A stretch of 64,000 nucleotides of DNA from Cellvibrionaceae bacterium (lineage in GTDB: Bacteria; Pseudomonadota; Gammaproteobacteria; Pseudomonadales; Cellvibrionaceae). Location: the NCBI GenBank assembly GCA_021151825.1, contig JAGKWQ010000013.1, positions 1 to 64,000 of the forward strand, written 5' to 3'. The notes below the pieces were generated by a model. That model was not told the origin of the DNA. It ran no database searches and was given only the letters and a program-made list of their open reading frames with translations. Of this stretch, positions 1 through 8,123 are shown piece after piece. The position numbers and the translations under genes are program-made. Numbering within the stretch: the first letter of the stretch is position 1; each line of letters begins with the position of its first letter.

Positions 1-18
1 GTTAAAGTGATGGAGCCT

Positions 19-30
19 CCCCCCCCCCCC
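19..30. repeat. C12 homopolymer downstream of spoT
   Basis: A run of 12 cytosines lies about 30 bases beyond the spoT stop codon, outside any gene I can support. It is followed by a short A/G-rich stretch. Such tracts are prone to slippage and to sequencing error; no function is visible. Confidence 0.8.
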
Positions 31-61
31 TTTGGAAAAGGGAGATTTTTGAAAAAGAGTT

Positions 62-2176
62 TTAGTTTTTAGAACGATTTACCCGAATCACAAAACTCAA
101 ATTGCGGATACGACGCATGATATTGGCGAGATGGATACGGTTATGGACGCCGATGCATAAATGGATAACGCTGTTATGCGCATCGCGCTCATGAACATTG
201 ATGTGTTCAATGCTCGCGCCCTGCTCGGTGATGCGAGTCGCCAGCGTAGCAATGATGCCGCGATCACTTTCCACTTCAACACGCACATCCACCAGGAATT
301 CACCACTGACATTTGCAGCCCAATTTACCTGGCTGATTTTGTCGGGATAATTGCGGATTTCAGCAATATTGCGGCAGGTATCCTGATGGATTACCAAACC
401 TTTTCCGGAACTCACGTGGCCGATAATCGGATCGCCGGGAATCGGGCGGCAGCAGCGGGCAAAACTAATCATCATGCCTTCAGCGGAATCAATCGTAATT
501 GCCGAGCCGACCAGACCGGTACGCGGTTTTGCTTCGGCATCCGGCTGCAACAATTTTATAATTGAATAAACCACCTTATTACCAAGGCCGATTTCCTCGT
601 AAAGCTTTTCCATCGAATCAACCTGGGTGCTCTGCAAAATCTTGTGCTGTTTTTCCTCGTTGAGATGTTCGAGATCCAGATGGATTTCCGCCAGTGCACG
701 GTTGAGCATGCGCTTGCCAAGGGTTACCGACTGATGGTGTCGTTGGTGTTTCAGGTAATGACGAATCGCCGAGCGCGCTTTCGCAGACACCACAAAATTG
801 AGCCAGTTAGGATTGGGTTGTGCGCCTTGTGCCGTAATAATCGCCACTTTTTGCCCGCTCAATAACGGCTGCGACAAAGGCGCCATACGCTCATTAATAC
901 GGCAGGCTACGCAAGTGTTGCCGATATCGGTATGCACCGCGTAGGCAAAATCCACCGGTGTTGCACCAGTCGGCAATTCCACAATTTTGCCTTTTGGTGT
1001 GAACACATAAACTTCATCGGGGAAAAGATCGATCTTAACGTTCTCGATAAACTCCAGTGAATTACCGGCGTTCTTTTGCATCTCCAGCAAGCCCTGCACC
1101 CATTGGCGCGCGCGACTGTGGCTGGCATTGATGGTGGCATCGCTATTGGATTTGTAGAGGAAATGCGCCGCGATGCCGCTGTTGGCCATTTCATCCATTT
1201 CCTTGGTACGGATTTGTACTTCAATCGGCACGCCGTGCATTCCCACCAATACTGTGTGCAGCGATTGGTAACCGTTGGTTTTGGGAATGGCGATGTAATC
1301 CTTAAATTCGCCAGCGACCGGTTTGTAGAGGTTATGCACTACGCCGAGCACGCGGTAGCAAGTGTCCACGCTATCCACGATGATGCGGAACGCGTAGACA
1401 TCCATAATTTCTTTGAAGAATTTTTTCTTCTGGCGCATCTTCTCGTAGATGCTGAACAAATGCTTTTCCCGCCCGATCACAATTGCGGTGATATTTTCCT
1501 TGAGCAGGCGTTTTTCAAACGAAGCCTGGATTTGTTCCACCAGTTCTTTACGATTGCCCCGCGCGGTTTTTAACGCGGCTTGCAAGCGCGTTGCACGGAG
1601 CGGATACATGCAATAAAAACTGCGATCTTCCAGCTCCAGGCGCACATCGTTCATGCCCAAGCGGTGAGCAATGGGGGCATAGATTTCCAGGGTTTCTTTA
1701 GCGATACGGCGTTTTTTATCCGGCGGCATCGCGCCCAGCGTGCGCATGTTGTGCAAACGGTCGGCGAGTTTTACCAGAATTACGCGCAGATCATTGGCCA
1801 TCGCCAGCGCCATCTTCTGGAAGTTTTCTGCCTGCTTTTCGGCGTGGGATTCAAATTCGATTTGGGTCAGCTTGGAAACACCATCCACCAGGTTCGCCAC
1901 CGAATCACCAAATTGGCCGGAAATGGCTTTTTTGCTGATGCCAGTGTCTTCAATCACGTCGTGCAACATGGCCGCCATCAAGCTTTGATGGTCCATATGC
2001 ATGCTGGCGAGGATGTCAGCTACCGCAAGGGGATGGGTGATATACGCTTCGCCGCTGCGACGTTTTTGGCCGTCGTGGGCTTGTTCGGCATAGAAGTAAG
2101 CGCGCTTCACCAAATTGATTTGGGAAGGTTCGAGATAAGACGATAGCCGATGACTAAGGGCCTCGATGGTTTGCAC
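62..2176 (-). CDS. spoT: Bifunctional (p)ppGpp synthetase/hydrolase SpoT
   Basis: This cytoplasmic enzyme makes and hydrolyses the stringent-response alarmone (p)ppGpp. The 704-residue product has the full RelA/SpoT layout: an N-terminal HD hydrolase domain with an intact HD...ED motif (H72, D73, E76, D77), a synthetase domain with the FKDYIA, YQSLHT and EVQIRT motifs, a TGS domain around residues 385-450, and a C-terminal ACT domain from about 625. The intact HD site makes it SpoT rather than hydrolase-dead RelA. The start is a GTG, preceded by a purine-rich GGAGAAAGG. It follows gmk and rpoZ on the same strand, the order known from E. coli, so cotranscription is likely. Whether the synthetase half is active cannot be judged by eye. 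Confidence 0.97.
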   Translation of the reverse strand: MQTIEALSHRLSSYLEPSQINLVKRAYFYAEQAHDGQKRRSGEAYITHPLAVADILASMHMDHQSLMAAMLHDVIEDTGISKKAISGQFGDSVANLVDGVSKLTQIEFESHAEKQAENFQKMALAMANDLRVILVKLADRLHNMRTLGAMPPDKKRRIAKETLEIYAPIAHRLGMNDVRLELEDRSFYCMYPLRATRLQAALKTARGNRKELVEQIQASFEKRLLKENITAIVIGREKHLFSIYEKMRQKKKFFKEIMDVYAFRIIVDSVDTCYRVLGVVHNLYKPVAGEFKDYIAIPKTNGYQSLHTVLVGMHGVPIEVQIRTKEMDEMANSGIAAHFLYKSNSDATINASHSRARQWVQGLLEMQKNAGNSLEFIENVKIDLFPDEVYVFTPKGKIVELPTGATPVDFAYAVHTDIGNTCVACRINERMAPLSQPLLSGQKVAIITAQGAQPNPNWLNFVVSAKARSAIRHYLKHQRHHQSVTLGKRMLNRALAEIHLDLEHLNEEKQHKILQSTQVDSMEKLYEEIGLGNKVVYSIIKLLQPDAEAKPRTGLVGSAITIDSAEGMMISFARCCRPIPGDPIIGHVSSGKGLVIHQDTCRNIAEIRNYPDKISQVNWAANVSGEFLVDVRVEVESDRGIIATLATRITEQGASIEHINVHERDAHNSVIHLCIGVHNRIHLANIMRRIRNLSFVIRVNRSKN

Positions 2177-2215
2177 GCCTTTCTCCAGATCTTACGGCGC
2201 CAGTTTCACTGGCAG

Positions 2216-2282
2216 GTTTCCAACAACACAATCGCCACTCATCATTCCGTATAACGTAGAGATGGTGACGATTGTTGGAAAT
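2216..2282. repeat. Long imperfect hairpin between rpoZ and spoT
   Basis: The right arm (about 2261-2282, GATGGTGACGATTGTTGGAA) pairs imperfectly with the left arm (2216-2243) around a central loop. The structure begins directly at the rpoZ stop codon and occupies most of the rpoZ-spoT gap. There is no following T-tract on the minus strand, so it looks more like an mRNA processing or stability element than a plain terminator. Confidence 0.6.
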
Positions 2283-2533
2283 TAAATCTCGTTGTCGTAC
2301 ACGCGCTCTGGCTTGGGCTGGGGCAGGGTATCTTTTTCCAGCAGGATGCTTGCGTCGATAAAGCCTTCTTCAATTTCGCGCAGGGCGATAACGGTTGGCT
2401 TGTCATTTTCAGGAGCAACAAAAGGATCTTTGCCACCGATGGCCAATTGGCGGGCGCGCTTGCTGCCAACCATCACCAACTCAAAACGGTTATCTACATG
2501 ATCCAGACAATCTTCAACGGTAATACGTGCCAT
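2282..2533 (-). CDS. rpoZ: RNA polymerase omega subunit
   Basis: Omega is the small RNA polymerase subunit that helps assemble beta-prime and forms part of a ppGpp binding site in proteobacteria. The 83-residue product begins MARITVEDCL and contains the conserved NRFELV and RARQL segments, matching omega proteins in length and sequence. It sits between gmk and spoT, the standard gammaproteobacterial arrangement, which links it functionally to the stringent response. The start is an ATG. Confidence 0.97.
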   Translation of the reverse strand: MARITVEDCLDHVDNRFELVMVGSKRARQLAIGGKDPFVAPENDKPTVIALREIEEGFIDASILLEKDTLPQPKPERVYDNEI

Positions 2534-2663
2534 AAGTTAATGCTCTGTTAAAAATAAGGCTCTGTAGGGGCCTCGGAATTCGGGGGCGCTTAGGTCCAAA
2601 GCGCCAAGGGGGTCGCTATTATGCGTCAGCAGCAGCAACTATGCCAACCGCTACTGGCTAAGA

Positions 2664-3281
2664 TTAAGCCAATAAACTCTGCAACAGGTCGTTATGACGC
2701 TCCGCCTGCCGCGCCAGGCGAATATGCTGGCTGGTAATCAACGCCTGGAGCTGTGCCAAAGCCACGGTGAAATCGTCGTTGATGATCAGGTAATCCGCTT
2801 CCACATAGTGGGACATTTCGCTGATCGCTTCATTCATACGGGCTTCGATCACGGCATCATTATCCTGACCACGTCCAGTCAGACGCTGGCGCAGGCAGGC
2901 CAATGAGGGGGGCAATATAAACAGGCTGACAGTGTCTGGCATTAGCTTGCGCACTTGTTGCGCGCCCTGCCAATCGATTTCCAGAATCACATCAATACCC
3001 TGGTTCAAAGTATCCACCACCCATTGCTGAGAGGTACCGTACAAATTGCTGAATACGCGCGCATGCTCCAGGAATGCGCCGTCTTCCAGCATTTTTTCAA
3101 AGGTTGTGTGATCGACAAAATGGTAATTCACCCCATCAATTTCACCCGGGCGCATGGGGCGGGTGGTGTGGGAAACAGAGACACAAACTTCTGGATTGGA
3201 TTTAACCAGCGCACTGACGAGACTGGTTTTGCCTGCACCCGAAGGCGCGGATACGGTGTACAGGGTGCCGAGATTAGCCAT
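2664..3281 (-). CDS. gmk: Guanylate kinase
   Basis: Guanylate kinase phosphorylates GMP to GDP with ATP in the cytoplasm and feeds GTP and ppGpp pools. The 205-residue product has the P-loop SGAGKTSL near its N-terminus, the GMP-binding segment with SHTTRPMRPGE, and the VILEIDWQGAQQV strand. The open frame extends 40 codons further upstream, but that part lacks family similarity. The chosen ATG (MANLGTLYTVSAPSG) has an AAGGCGA ribosome site and gives the usual family length. It is first in the gmk-rpoZ-spoT group. Confidence 0.97.
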   Translation of the reverse strand: MANLGTLYTVSAPSGAGKTSLVSALVKSNPEVCVSVSHTTRPMRPGEIDGVNYHFVDHTTFEKMLEDGAFLEHARVFSNLYGTSQQWVVDTLNQGIDVILEIDWQGAQQVRKLMPDTVSLFILPPSLACLRQRLTGRGQDNDAVIEARMNEAISEMSHYVEADYLIINDDFTVALAQLQALITSQHIRLARQAERHNDLLQSLLA

Positions 3282-3471
3282 GAAGTCGCCTTGGAAAATT
3301 CGAAACAAATGAACAGATATTAAAGAATAGCGGAAATTATGGCACAGCTTGGCGCAGCGCTCAGCCGAAAGTTTTATCGCCAGCGTTTTATAGAGAGTCA
3401 ATTACCGTTAAATGTAGCCGTAAGTATGGCATAGTAAGCCTCTTGCCATCTGATCACACAGCGAACCCAAG

Positions 3472-3693
3472 ATGCTCCGTCAACTGCTTTCGATTAGCCA
3501 AACTGCTGAACGCCTACGAGTACGTCCGGATTATGTGCGTGCATTGGTAGCCAAAAAGCGCCTTACGTTTATTCATGGCGAACAGTTGGATGCGGCGGAA
3601 GTAGAGCAACTTGCCAAACTGATGGACAAGCTGCGCAAGAACGGTATTGCGACACTGGTGGAAATTAGTGCACAAGGCGATATCAATCTCTAA
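3472..3693 (+). CDS. Small helix-turn-helix-like hypothetical protein
   Basis: This 73-residue product is of unknown function. The N-terminal half (LLSISQTAERLRVRPDYVRALVAK) reads like the helix-turn-helix of excisionase or MerR-type DNA-binding domains. A charged helical segment (about residues 40-60) and a short C-terminal strand follow. It lies alone between gmk and convergent uvrD, with no phage genes nearby. The ribosome site before the ATG is weak, so the start is uncertain. DNA binding is inferred only from the sequence pattern. Confidence 0.6.
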   Translation: MLRQLLSISQTAERLRVRPDYVRALVAKKRLTFIHGEQLDAAEVEQLAKLMDKLRKNGIATLVEISAQGDINL

Positions 3694-3863
3694 TCTTTTT
3701 TTGCGATTTTTTGCCGATCTCTGGCGTACAGAAAGGCTACAAATATCGCGCCGCAAAAAAACGCCGAGTATTCGGGTCAAAAAACGTTGGCAGTGGCTAA
3801 GCGATAAGCATGCCCAGACAAATCATTAAACGTTGGGCGTTGCCGCATAATCAAACCCGCAAA

Positions 3864-6074
3864 TTACAATCCCTGTAATTTTGCGTACTGCATGACCAAA
3901 CGCTTGGTGCCGATTTTTTCGAATTTGACTTGCACCACCGCATTCGGTCCTGTGCCTTCAAATTGCAAAATAACACCTTCACCAAATATGGCGTGATTGA
4001 CGCGCTGACCAAGCCTGAAGCCGCTACCTTCACCGCTATCACTTAATGCTTCCCGTGCAGCGGTGCGCTGAAAACTGACCGGGCGAGTGACTGCGGTTTT
4101 TAAACGCACTTCTTCAATGCAATCCACCGGGATTTCCTTCACAAAACGCGAGACTGCGTTGAAGGTTTCGTTGCCGTATAGACGACGGGTTTCAGCATAA
4201 CTGATAAATAATTTTTGCATCGCGCGCGTGATACCCACGTAACAAAGGCGACGCTCTTCTTCCAAACGATCCGGATCATCCGCCGACATTTTGTGCGGGA
4301 ATAAACCTTCTTCCACACCGGCAAGGAATACCAACGGAAATTCCAAACCTTTCGCCGAGTGCAAGGTCATCAATTGGATGGCTTCTTCAAACTCATCGGC
4401 CTGGGTTTCGCCGGCATCGAGTGCAGCAGTATCTAAAAATTGTTGCAATGGCGTGAGGTTTTCATCGCTTTCCGCTACGTCAAACGCACGGCACGCCGTA
4501 ATCAATTCCTGCAAGTTTTCACCGCGTGCCTGGCCCTTCTCGCCTTTTTCGTTTTGATGGAATAACAGCAAACCGGTGTCTTCAATCACCATGCGCGCAA
4601 TTTCATCGAGCGCGGGGGCATCGCCATTGACATCAACTTCATGGATGTCTTGCGCCAGTTTGATAATTAAATTTAAAAACGTTTGCACTGCGTTGCCGGC
4701 ACGCGCGGTAAGCACTTTGTGCCCGAGCATTTTTTCAGCAGCGGCCCATAAGGAAAAACCCTGCTCACGCGCAAAGAGGCGAATATCATCGACCGTCTTG
4801 CCACCAATGCCGCGCGTCGGCGTATTAATGACGCGTTCAAAGGCGGCGTCATCGTGGCGATTGCTGATAAGACGCATGTAGGCAATCGCATTTTTAATTT
4901 CGAGGCGATCATAAAAGCGCAAGCCACCATAAATGCGGTAGGGAATTGCTTCGCGCAGCAACGCTTCTTCGAGTACCCGTGATTGGGCGTTGGAGCGATA
5001 CAAGATTGCTACTGAGTCACGTTTATTGCCCTGCTTCAACCAGCTTTGGATACGTTCAACAATAAAACGGGCTTCATCCTGTTCGTTGTACGCGGCGTAA
5101 AGGGAAATGGCTTCGCCTTTATCGCCCTCTGTCCATAACTCTTTACCCAAGCGACCCGCGTTGTGCTTGATCACCGCATTGGCTGCTTGCAAAATATTGC
5201 CAGTAGAGCGGTAATTTTGTTCGAGGCGATACACTTGCGTGCTCGCAAAATCTTGCGAGAAACGTTGGATGTTTTCAATTTTTGCGCCACGCCAACCGTA
5301 GATCGATTGATCGTCATCACCCACCGCGGTTACGCAACTTTCTTTACCGGCAAGTACACGTAACCATGCGTATTGCACGCTGTTGGTATCCTGGAATTCA
5401 TCAACCAGGATGAACGGAAAGCGCTGGCGATAATGTTCAAGAATGTGCGGTTTGTGAAGCCAGAGTTCGTGGGCGCGCAATAAAATTTCAGCAAAATCCA
5501 CCATGCCGCCACGCTGGCAATCCTCTTCATAGGCGCGATAAATTTGCAGCATGGTGCGCACAAAGGGGTCACCCGTTTCCTGGATATGTTGCGGGCGTAA
5601 ACCTTCATCTTTTTGTTCGTTGATATACCACTGCGCTTGTTTATGCGGCCATTTATTTTCATCCAGATTGAGTGCTTGATACACACGTTTGATTAAACGC
5701 AGTTGATCATCACTATCCAGAATCTGGAAATTTTGCGGCAGGTTTGCATCTTGCCAATGGGCCTTTAACAAACGATGGGCGAGGCCATGGAAAGTGCCGA
5801 CCCACATAGCGCGACTGTTGATGTGTTGATTGTTCTGGTGAAAGAGTTCATCAAGTCTGCTGCGCATTTCGCGCGCGGCTTTGTTGGTAAACGTTACCGC
5901 CATAATCGAGTAAGGCGACACCCGCTCCACCTGGATCAACCAGGCAATGCGATGTACCAGCACCCGGGTTTTACCGCTGCCAGCACCGGCCAGGATCAGC
6001 TGGTTGGTCGCGGGGGCGGAAACCGCATCGCGTTGGGCATCATTGAGGTTGTCGAGCAGCAGGGAAACATCCAT
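3864..6074 (-). CDS. uvrD: DNA helicase II UvrD
   Basis: UvrD is a superfamily 1A 3'-to-5' helicase that removes incised strands in nucleotide excision and mismatch repair. The 736-residue product has all the expected motifs: Walker A (AGAGSGKTRVLVHR), Walker B (LVDEFQDTN), the GDDDQSIYGWRGA motif, the EQNYRS motif and a late VGITRAM motif. The C-terminal segment (about the last 50 residues, VNHAIFGEGVI) matches the UvrD/PcrA tail. I chose the start at MDVSLLLDNLN because the 12 upstream codons are not family-like. A LexA-like site lies upstream, consistent with SOS control. Confidence 0.96.
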   Translation of the reverse strand: MDVSLLLDNLNDAQRDAVSAPATNQLILAGAGSGKTRVLVHRIAWLIQVERVSPYSIMAVTFTNKAAREMRSRLDELFHQNNQHINSRAMWVGTFHGLAHRLLKAHWQDANLPQNFQILDSDDQLRLIKRVYQALNLDENKWPHKQAQWYINEQKDEGLRPQHIQETGDPFVRTMLQIYRAYEEDCQRGGMVDFAEILLRAHELWLHKPHILEHYRQRFPFILVDEFQDTNSVQYAWLRVLAGKESCVTAVGDDDQSIYGWRGAKIENIQRFSQDFASTQVYRLEQNYRSTGNILQAANAVIKHNAGRLGKELWTEGDKGEAISLYAAYNEQDEARFIVERIQSWLKQGNKRDSVAILYRSNAQSRVLEEALLREAIPYRIYGGLRFYDRLEIKNAIAYMRLISNRHDDAAFERVINTPTRGIGGKTVDDIRLFAREQGFSLWAAAEKMLGHKVLTARAGNAVQTFLNLIIKLAQDIHEVDVNGDAPALDEIARMVIEDTGLLLFHQNEKGEKGQARGENLQELITACRAFDVAESDENLTPLQQFLDTAALDAGETQADEFEEAIQLMTLHSAKGLEFPLVFLAGVEEGLFPHKMSADDPDRLEEERRLCYVGITRAMQKLFISYAETRRLYGNETFNAVSRFVKEIPVDCIEEVRLKTAVTRPVSFQRTAAREALSDSGEGSGFRLGQRVNHAIFGEGVILQFEGTGPNAVVQVKFEKIGTKRLVMQYAKLQGL

Positions 6075-6133
6075 AACTAAGGCCGGCGGGCACGCGCCCG
6101 AAAAATTCATTAACAGGATTGGAGGCGATTTTA

Positions 6134-6149
6134 CTGTTTAGATATACAT
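6134..6149. promoter_or_regulatory. LexA-like (SOS) box upstream of uvrD
   Basis: CTGTTTAGATATACAT, with a flanking TA before it and an AT-rich spacer, resembles the LexA consensus CTGT-N8-ACAG with one mismatch in the last core base. It lies about 60 bases upstream of the uvrD start, where an SOS operator is expected. Binding is inferred. Confidence 0.5.
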
Positions 6150-6248
6150 ATCGCTACCTTTGTTTTTATCCCGCTACCATTAGCATTTTAGAAACAGGCG
6201 ACACGCGTTATGCTGGAGCCAACAGATAACTGTATAGGGGCAACTGCC

Positions 6249-6725
6249 ATGAACGAGAAGCAACAACAGTGGTTGCAACGCTGTATAGACCTGGCCTGCG
6301 CACAAGCCGGGAGTGGCAAAGGCGGGCCGTTTGCGGCGTTGGTGGTGAAAAACGGGGAAGTGATTGCCGAAGGCTGTAACGAGGTGACGAGTACCAACGA
6401 CCCCAGTGCGCACGCCGAAGTCGTCGCCATTCGCAATGCCTGCCAGCGGTTGGGGAGCTATCAACTGGAGGATTGTGAGATCTACAGCAGCTGCGAACCC
6501 TGCCCTATGTGTTTAGGTGTTATTTTCTGGGCGCGCCCAAAAGCTGTGTATTTTGTCGCCAGCCGTGAGCAAGCGGCTGCAGCCGGTTTTGATGATGAAT
6601 TTATCTACCAACAAATCGCACTGGAAGGCAATCAGCGGCACATCCCGTTTGTGCATCAGCCATTGGCTTCAGCCAATCATCCGTTCGAGCACTGGTGTAA
6701 TTGCTGTACCAAACAAGCGTATTAG
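6249..6725 (+). CDS. Nucleoside/guanine deaminase (CDA fold)
   Basis: The 158-residue product is a zinc-dependent deaminase of the cytidine deaminase superfamily, closest by pattern to guanine deaminase GuaD and related nucleoside deaminases. It carries the HAE motif (H55, E57) and the PCxxC motif (C85, C88), supplying three zinc ligands and the proton-shuttling glutamate. The sequence TSTNDPSAHAE and the C-terminal tail are typical of GuaD-like proteins rather than TadA. I chose the ATG at MNEKQQQW because the upstream 13 codons are not family-like. It is a single gene divergent from uvrD. The substrate is not proven. Confidence 0.88.
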   Translation: MNEKQQQWLQRCIDLACAQAGSGKGGPFAALVVKNGEVIAEGCNEVTSTNDPSAHAEVVAIRNACQRLGSYQLEDCEIYSSCEPCPMCLGVIFWARPKAVYFVASREQAAAAGFDDEFIYQQIALEGNQRHIPFVHQPLASANHPFEHWCNCCTKQAY

Positions 6726-6726
6726 A

Positions 6727-7074
6727 TCACTTGGTATTGCAGCTTTTGGCACGAATGAGCATCACCCCCAACAGCCCGGCAAAAAACACGATCAGCGGGA
6801 TCGAACCAGGTAACGAACTGCTGGTTTGCGGGGCGCTCACATGAAAATCGTTGCGAGCCAGCAGCGGTGGGGGCGTGTTTTCAACAGCGGGAAGAGTAGT
6901 TAAAGCAGGCGTGAGGTGATGGCTTTCTGCCAATACGCATTCATCCTGAAAGTTGCGGTCAACACCCGGAGTTTTGGCGCAATCCAACAATGATGCCTGG
7001 CAGTCCATAGCCAATATCAGGGTAAAAGCTGCCCCTGCAAGCCGGTGGCTTGCTAATAATGGTTGATGATTCAT
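6727..7074 (-). CDS. Small exported protein with C-terminal membrane/sorting-like tail
   Basis: This 115-residue hypothetical protein has an N-terminal hydrophobic signal-like segment (about residues 10-27), a Pro/Thr-rich middle, and a C-terminal hydrophobic helix preceded by SSSLPGSIPL and followed by RAKSC. The layout of short motif, membrane helix and basic end resembles sorting tails of the PEP-CTERM or similar type, but the motif is not a clear match. Two cysteines at about residues 33 and 47 could form a disulphide. It is convergent with the deaminase gene, ending one base beyond it. Function is unknown. Confidence 0.55.
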   Translation of the reverse strand: MNHQPLLASHRLAGAAFTLILAMDCQASLLDCAKTPGVDRNFQDECVLAESHHLTPALTTLPAVENTPPPLLARNDFHVSAPQTSSSLPGSIPLIVFFAGLLGVMLIRAKSCNTK

Positions 7075-7272
7075 TTCCCCTTCCTCCCCACAGGCAGGGT
7101 CTTTAGTAACTTGACTCTAGCATCGATAAAAAGTGATTCAAGTTACCATGTTAAGGGCAATTTAAATGCCAATCCTTACACATAAAGATAATTTAAGCGA
7201 CAAGCCATTGATTTTATTAGGCGGATAAAAATCACTCAAAACACCAAGTAGCCAACAGCTATAAAGGGGATT

Positions 7273-8103
7273 TTAGAAAGGAAAAAATGATCCAGGAAAC
7301 TGGCCTTTACGAAGCAACGCTGCGACATCCATGCTCAGCGCCACACCGGCGTGCACCAAAACACCGCCCCAGATCGAGCGCGATTGCAGCGCCAGAATAC
7401 CGAGGAAAAGGCCGAAGAGAATTGCGCCGGTAGCCTCCAACCATAACTTGGGAAAATGGATCATCAGGTAGGGCACGCACATGACCCAAATAGCATTAGC
7501 GCCAATAGCCGGGCGCAAGGCATTGAGCATAAACCCGCGGAAGAAAAACTCCAGGAACACAAATTGGCTCAGATAGAGCAATTCCCACAGCAGAAAATCC
7601 AGCCAGCTACGGCCCGCGTAGCGATAGAAAGGATAGTGTTCGACAAAATCCTCCCCCATGCTGACCAGCACCACAAACACCAGAATCGGGCTGAGCAATA
7701 ACAGGTAACCACGCCAATGCTCACCCACCTGGTTCCAGCGCCAGCCAAAATCGCGCATTTGGGCGCGGAATAAAAAGCGGATCACCAGCCAGGGCAGCAC
7801 AATAAAGGTCAATAGGTGACAGCTCGTCCACCACAGGTAACTGCATAACTCCAGCCAACCGGCATCGCGCAATTGCTGGAGGTAATCAACCCCGCGCCAC
7901 TCACCCAGCGATTGCAACAACGCATGGAGGTTGGTGGCGAATTTGGCGTAGTGGAGGATAAGTAAACTGACGGACACCGTCGCCAGCACGATAAACACCC
8001 GCCGCAATGCGTCGGGGCGGGATAATTGCCAGGAAGGTGCCGTTGCATCGATCTGGTCCAGGGCGCGCAGTATTTGGCGCGGATGCAAGGCGGCAAGTTT
8101 CAT
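7273..8103 (-). CDS. CPBP-family intramembrane protease-like protein
   Basis: This 276-residue polytopic membrane protein has the features of the CPBP (Abi/CAAX-protease-like, Rce1-type) family. These are an LEFFFRGF segment in the place of the EExxxRG motif, an IHF segment in the second motif, and a C-terminal HAGVALSMD motif. The first glutamate of the EE pair is a leucine here, so catalytic activity is uncertain. About six to seven membrane helices are visible. It lies downstream of the beta-lactamase-fold hydrolase on the same strand with a gap of about 20 bases, so the two may be cotranscribed. Confidence 0.8.
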   Translation of the reverse strand: MKLAALHPRQILRALDQIDATAPSWQLSRPDALRRVFIVLATVSVSLLILHYAKFATNLHALLQSLGEWRGVDYLQQLRDAGWLELCSYLWWTSCHLLTFIVLPWLVIRFLFRAQMRDFGWRWNQVGEHWRGYLLLLSPILVFVVLVSMGEDFVEHYPFYRYAGRSWLDFLLWELLYLSQFVFLEFFFRGFMLNALRPAIGANAIWVMCVPYLMIHFPKLWLEATGAILFGLFLGILALQSRSIWGGVLVHAGVALSMDVAALLRKGQFPGSFFPF

Positions 8104-8123
8104 TATTGTTGTCCGGTGGTCGG

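Noticed and set aside
1580..2146. Large plus-strand frame opposite spoT
   Set aside because: It is a reverse-strand shadow of the well-conserved SpoT coding sequence.
3647..3829. Basic 60-residue frame after the small HTH gene
   Set aside because: It overlaps that gene in another frame and lacks a ribosome site or any recognisable feature.
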